15,815 nt of DNA from JBCBKZ01 sp039026975 (GTDB lineage: Bacteria; Bacteroidota; Bacteroidia; J057): assembly GCA_039026975.1 (NCBI GenBank), contig JBCCLI010000123.1:1-15815 (forward strand), read 5' to 3'. The position numbers and the translations under genes were made by a program. This document shows positions 13,734-15,815 of the stretch, piece by piece (the stretch's first letter is position 1; each line of letters opens with the position of its first letter). Below the pieces are notes generated by a model, which ran no database searches, was not told the DNA's origin, and worked only from the letters and a program-made list of their open reading frames with translations.

Positions 13734-14966
13734 ATGCGCCTAGTTCAAAATATCAACCAATCTATTGATGCCGTTAGGGCCAATTCCTTCCGGGCAGGAG
13801 TAACTATATTCATTATTGCCCTTGGGATCACCTGTCTGATAGGGGTCCTCACTTCCATAGAAGGTGTGAAATATGGGATGTTAGAGAGTTTCTCCAGAAT
13901 GGGAACCAATACCTTCAATATACAAAACCGGGGAACTGCTATCCAGGTTCAAGGGAGAGGCAGGCGATTTGTGAATTATCCTCCCATAACTTACCGACAG
14001 TCTCAAATATTCAAGGAAAGATTTATGGAAGAGGCAGTGGTTAGTATTAGGGGATATGGGACAGGGGTAGCTTCAGTTAGTTACAAGAGCAACAAAACCA
14101 ATAATACCATCCAGATTATTGGCTCTGATGAAAACTATCCTAAAACAGCGAGATATGTAATAGAGGAAGGCCGCAACCTTACTCCTGATGATATCAAATT
14201 AGGGAAAAATGTAGCAGTCATAGGAGCAGAATTGAAAAAGAGGATTTTTCCAAACGAGTCTCCCGTGGGAAAAAATATTACTGCTAATAACAATGTGTAT
14301 AAAGTGGTAGGTCTTTTTGAGGAAATAGGGTCTACGAGTGGAGCAGGAGGAGATAAAATTGTGGTGATTCCGCTTTCTACCTTACGGAGGCATTATCCTT
14401 CTCATGGGTCATTAACCATGGATGTTTATTCTCCAGATCCGACAAGAATAGACTTCCTGATGGATGAGGCAGTAGGAATATTCAGAATCATTCGCAAACA
14501 AAGACTAGATGAACCTGAGAATTTTAGCGTGAGAAAGAGTGATGCCTTTGTAGGAGAACTCATGGAAAACCTTTCTGTATTAACCGTTTCTGCTAAGGTA
14601 ATTGCATTGATTACCCTTCTGGGGGCGTCAGTAGCCTTATTGAACGTAATGCTAGTGTCTGTTACTGAACGCACCAATGAGATTGGCCTGAGGAAGGCCA
14701 TGGGAGCTACCAAGAAAAATATCCTTAGCCAGTTTTTGATAGAGGCTATCGTCATCTGTCAATTTGGGGGAGCGCTGGGAATCCTAATGGGTTTATTTGT
14801 GGGGAATATCCTCAGCACCCTGGCCTTTAATGCAGGGTTTGTGGTCCCTTGGTCATGGGTAATAGTAGGGGTGATTGCCTGTTTGGTAGTAGGGGTAAGT
14901 GCTGGATTTTATCCTGCCCGTAGAGCTGCCGGTGTAGACCCCATTGAGTCCTTGAGGCATGTGTAG
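13734..14966 (+). CDS. MacB/FtsX-type ABC transporter permease
   Basis: This is a 410-residue inner-membrane protein from the ATG at 13734 (MRLVQNINQSIDAVRANSFRAG). An in-frame ATG at 13602 lies before the terminator and inside the previous gene, so I reject it. The first helix is at 22-42, followed by a periplasmic MacB-type core domain (about 45-275: GRNLTPDDIKLGKNVAVIGAELKK, VGKNITANNNVYKVVGLF). Three C-terminal FtsX helices follow (about 285-308, 335-360, 375-395) with the family signatures TERTNEIGLRKAMGATKKNI and GFYPARRAAGVDPIESLRHV. Such permeases pair with a separate ATPase to drive mechanotransmission, efflux or lipoprotein-related export. No ATPase gene is in the window, so the partner is elsewhere, and substrate cannot be told. 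The gene converges on the surface-protein gene with 5 bases between stops. Confidence 0.9.
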   Translation: MRLVQNINQSIDAVRANSFRAGVTIFIIALGITCLIGVLTSIEGVKYGMLESFSRMGTNTFNIQNRGTAIQVQGRGRRFVNYPPITYRQSQIFKERFMEEAVVSIRGYGTGVASVSYKSNKTNNTIQIIGSDENYPKTARYVIEEGRNLTPDDIKLGKNVAVIGAELKKRIFPNESPVGKNITANNNVYKVVGLFEEIGSTSGAGGDKIVVIPLSTLRRHYPSHGSLTMDVYSPDPTRIDFLMDEAVGIFRIIRKQRLDEPENFSVRKSDAFVGELMENLSVLTVSAKVIALITLLGASVALLNVMLVSVTERTNEIGLRKAMGATKKNILSQFLIEAIVICQFGGALGILMGLFVGNILSTLAFNAGFVVPWSWVIVGVIACLVVGVSAGFYPARRAAGVDPIESLRHV

Positions 14967-14971
14967 ATAGT

Positions 14972-15815
14972 TCACCTAATCAGCTGTATACTCCCCACCT
15001 TTTGAAATTTTAGGCCTTCCTGAGAGGTACTTTGGATATGGAACATATAGGTAGCAGGAGGAGCCAAGGAGCCATCTGGCAAGGTGCCATTCCATCCTGT
15101 GTCTGCCTCAGATCCCTGATATACTAGTTCCCCCCACCTGTTAAAGATTTGGATGGTGAACTGTTCCAAATAGGCACCACTGAAGAGATATTCATCGTTT
15201 TTGCCGTCTCCGTTAGGGCTAAATGCGTTGGCGGTAAATAAGACTGGATAAGGTGTAAGGCAGCTTTCATTTGACAAACTCGCCGTTTTATTCCCTCCTT
15301 CCTCATAGGCCCAAACACGATAGCATACATCTGGGCTCTTTAGTAATTTGGTTGTATCCTCATAAGACTGACTGGTAGCAGAAAGGGTGGCTATTTCTTC
15401 AAATATTCCTTGAGAGGCTAAATAGCGTTCTACCCTAAATTCCTGAACTCCGTTTTTCCAGCCTTTATAGGTATTCCAATTCAGGCTTATTTGCCCCTGG
15501 TTCTGTTGGGCTTCTAAACGGATAGAATTGGCAGTTCTACCTAAAGGGGTGATATTTCCACAGCTATCTCTTCCGAAAATACGATAGGTATAGGCTTTAT
15601 TCCTTACATCCACCCTCGTATCCAGGTATTTTGCAGATGGATCAGAACTAGATTGGGTAAATAATAGGGCGAACCCCCCCCCTGAACTTTTCTCTACTAT
15701 GAGATCTTCCCATCTGTCAATAGCAGGAATTTCCCACTCTATTTGTACCGTTTCATTATCTACCACTGTAGCATTGATCATATGAGTTTCAGCCGTAGGA
15801 GGATTTAGGTAGGCA
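14972..15815 (-). CDS. Type IX-sorted surface protein with fibronectin-like repeats, 3' end only
   Basis: This is the C-terminal 281 residues of a larger secreted protein. The frame stays open to the window edge (...LNPPTAETHMINATVV...), so the ATG at 15781 is internal. Two fibronectin-III-like units precede the end (VQIEWEIPAIDRWEDL..., YRIFGRDSCGNITPLG, then ISLNWNTYKGWKNGVQEFRVERYL, VCYRVWAYEEGG). The last 90 residues are the gliding-motility C-terminal domain: FTANAFSPNGDGKNDEYLF, FTIQIFNRWGELVYQG, GWNG, DGSLAPPATYMFHI, ending KVGSIQLIR. This domain marks cargo for the type IX secretion system (type B sorting). The protein is thus expected on the cell surface or outside. A run of nine G on the coding strand lies in the first visible repeat. 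The adhesive or enzymatic part lies outside the window. Confidence 0.9.
   Translation of the reverse strand, partial: AYLNPPTAETHMINATVVDNETVQIEWEIPAIDRWEDLIVEKSSGGGFALLFTQSSSDPSAKYLDTRVDVRNKAYTYRIFGRDSCGNITPLGRTANSIRLEAQQNQGQISLNWNTYKGWKNGVQEFRVERYLASQGIFEEIATLSATSQSYEDTTKLLKSPDVCYRVWAYEEGGNKTASLSNESCLTPYPVLFTANAFSPNGDGKNDEYLFSGAYLEQFTIQIFNRWGELVYQGSEADTGWNGTLPDGSLAPPATYMFHIQSTSQEGLKFQKVGSIQLIR
15674..15682. repeat. Nine-base G tract in the surface-protein coding strand
   Basis: The plus strand has nine consecutive C (G9 in the coding strand), encoding three glycines in SSGGGFAL. As sequenced the frame is open. A change of one base would shift it. Long G tracts are classic slippage sites in surface genes, although nothing here shows actual variation. 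Confidence 0.75.

Overview
The window looks like a piece of a Bacteroidota chromosome, probably from the Cytophagales. The clearest pointer is the protein leaving the right edge. It ends in a gliding-motility-type C-terminal domain, which type IX secretion systems use as a sorting signal. Other features agree: a Bacteroidota-style long Hsp70, lipoprotein signals, a DUF4197 lipoprotein, a TPR/histidine-kinase-like protein, and few clear Shine-Dalgarno sequences. I saw no insertion sequence, prophage, CRISPR array, rRNA or tRNA.

Layout. Positions 3-374 hold the 3' end of a TPR protein with nearly identical tandem repeats. Positions 375-1691 have no credible gene and hold a composite repeat array with an exact 263-base period over three units plus degenerate flanking copies. 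Positions 1692-5497 form a chaperone locus. A GrpE-like mini-protein and a long Hsp70-like ATPase read leftwards. A divergent gene encodes a tail-anchored protein whose N-terminus resembles a J-like domain without the HPD motif. Positions 5642-8282 carry a SPOR-domain lipoprotein and a TPR/transmembrane protein with a histidine-kinase-like C-terminus whose key residues are lost. A convergent M42 metallopeptidase follows, and the two stop codons share a palindrome. Positions 9489-10657 read as a small redox/sulfur operon (exported rhodanese, thioredoxin, cysteine-tailed ArsR-type regulator) and face a large DUF255 thioredoxin-fold lipoprotein. The right end has a DUF4197 lipoprotein, a good intrinsic terminator, a MacB/FtsX-type permease and the partial sorted surface protein.

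How the genes may work together. The strongest candidate for a little-described system is the chaperone trio: an Hsp70 with an altered interdomain region and a roughly 240-residue helical tail, a minimal GrpE-like partner, and a membrane-anchored J-like partner from the divergent gene. Second is the TPR pseudokinase, which probably acts as a scaffold or allosteric sensor and not as a phosphotransfer enzyme. Third is the rhodanese-thioredoxin-ArsR operon, which suggests sulfane-sulfur or thiol sensing. Functions come from family recognition by eye, without a database search.
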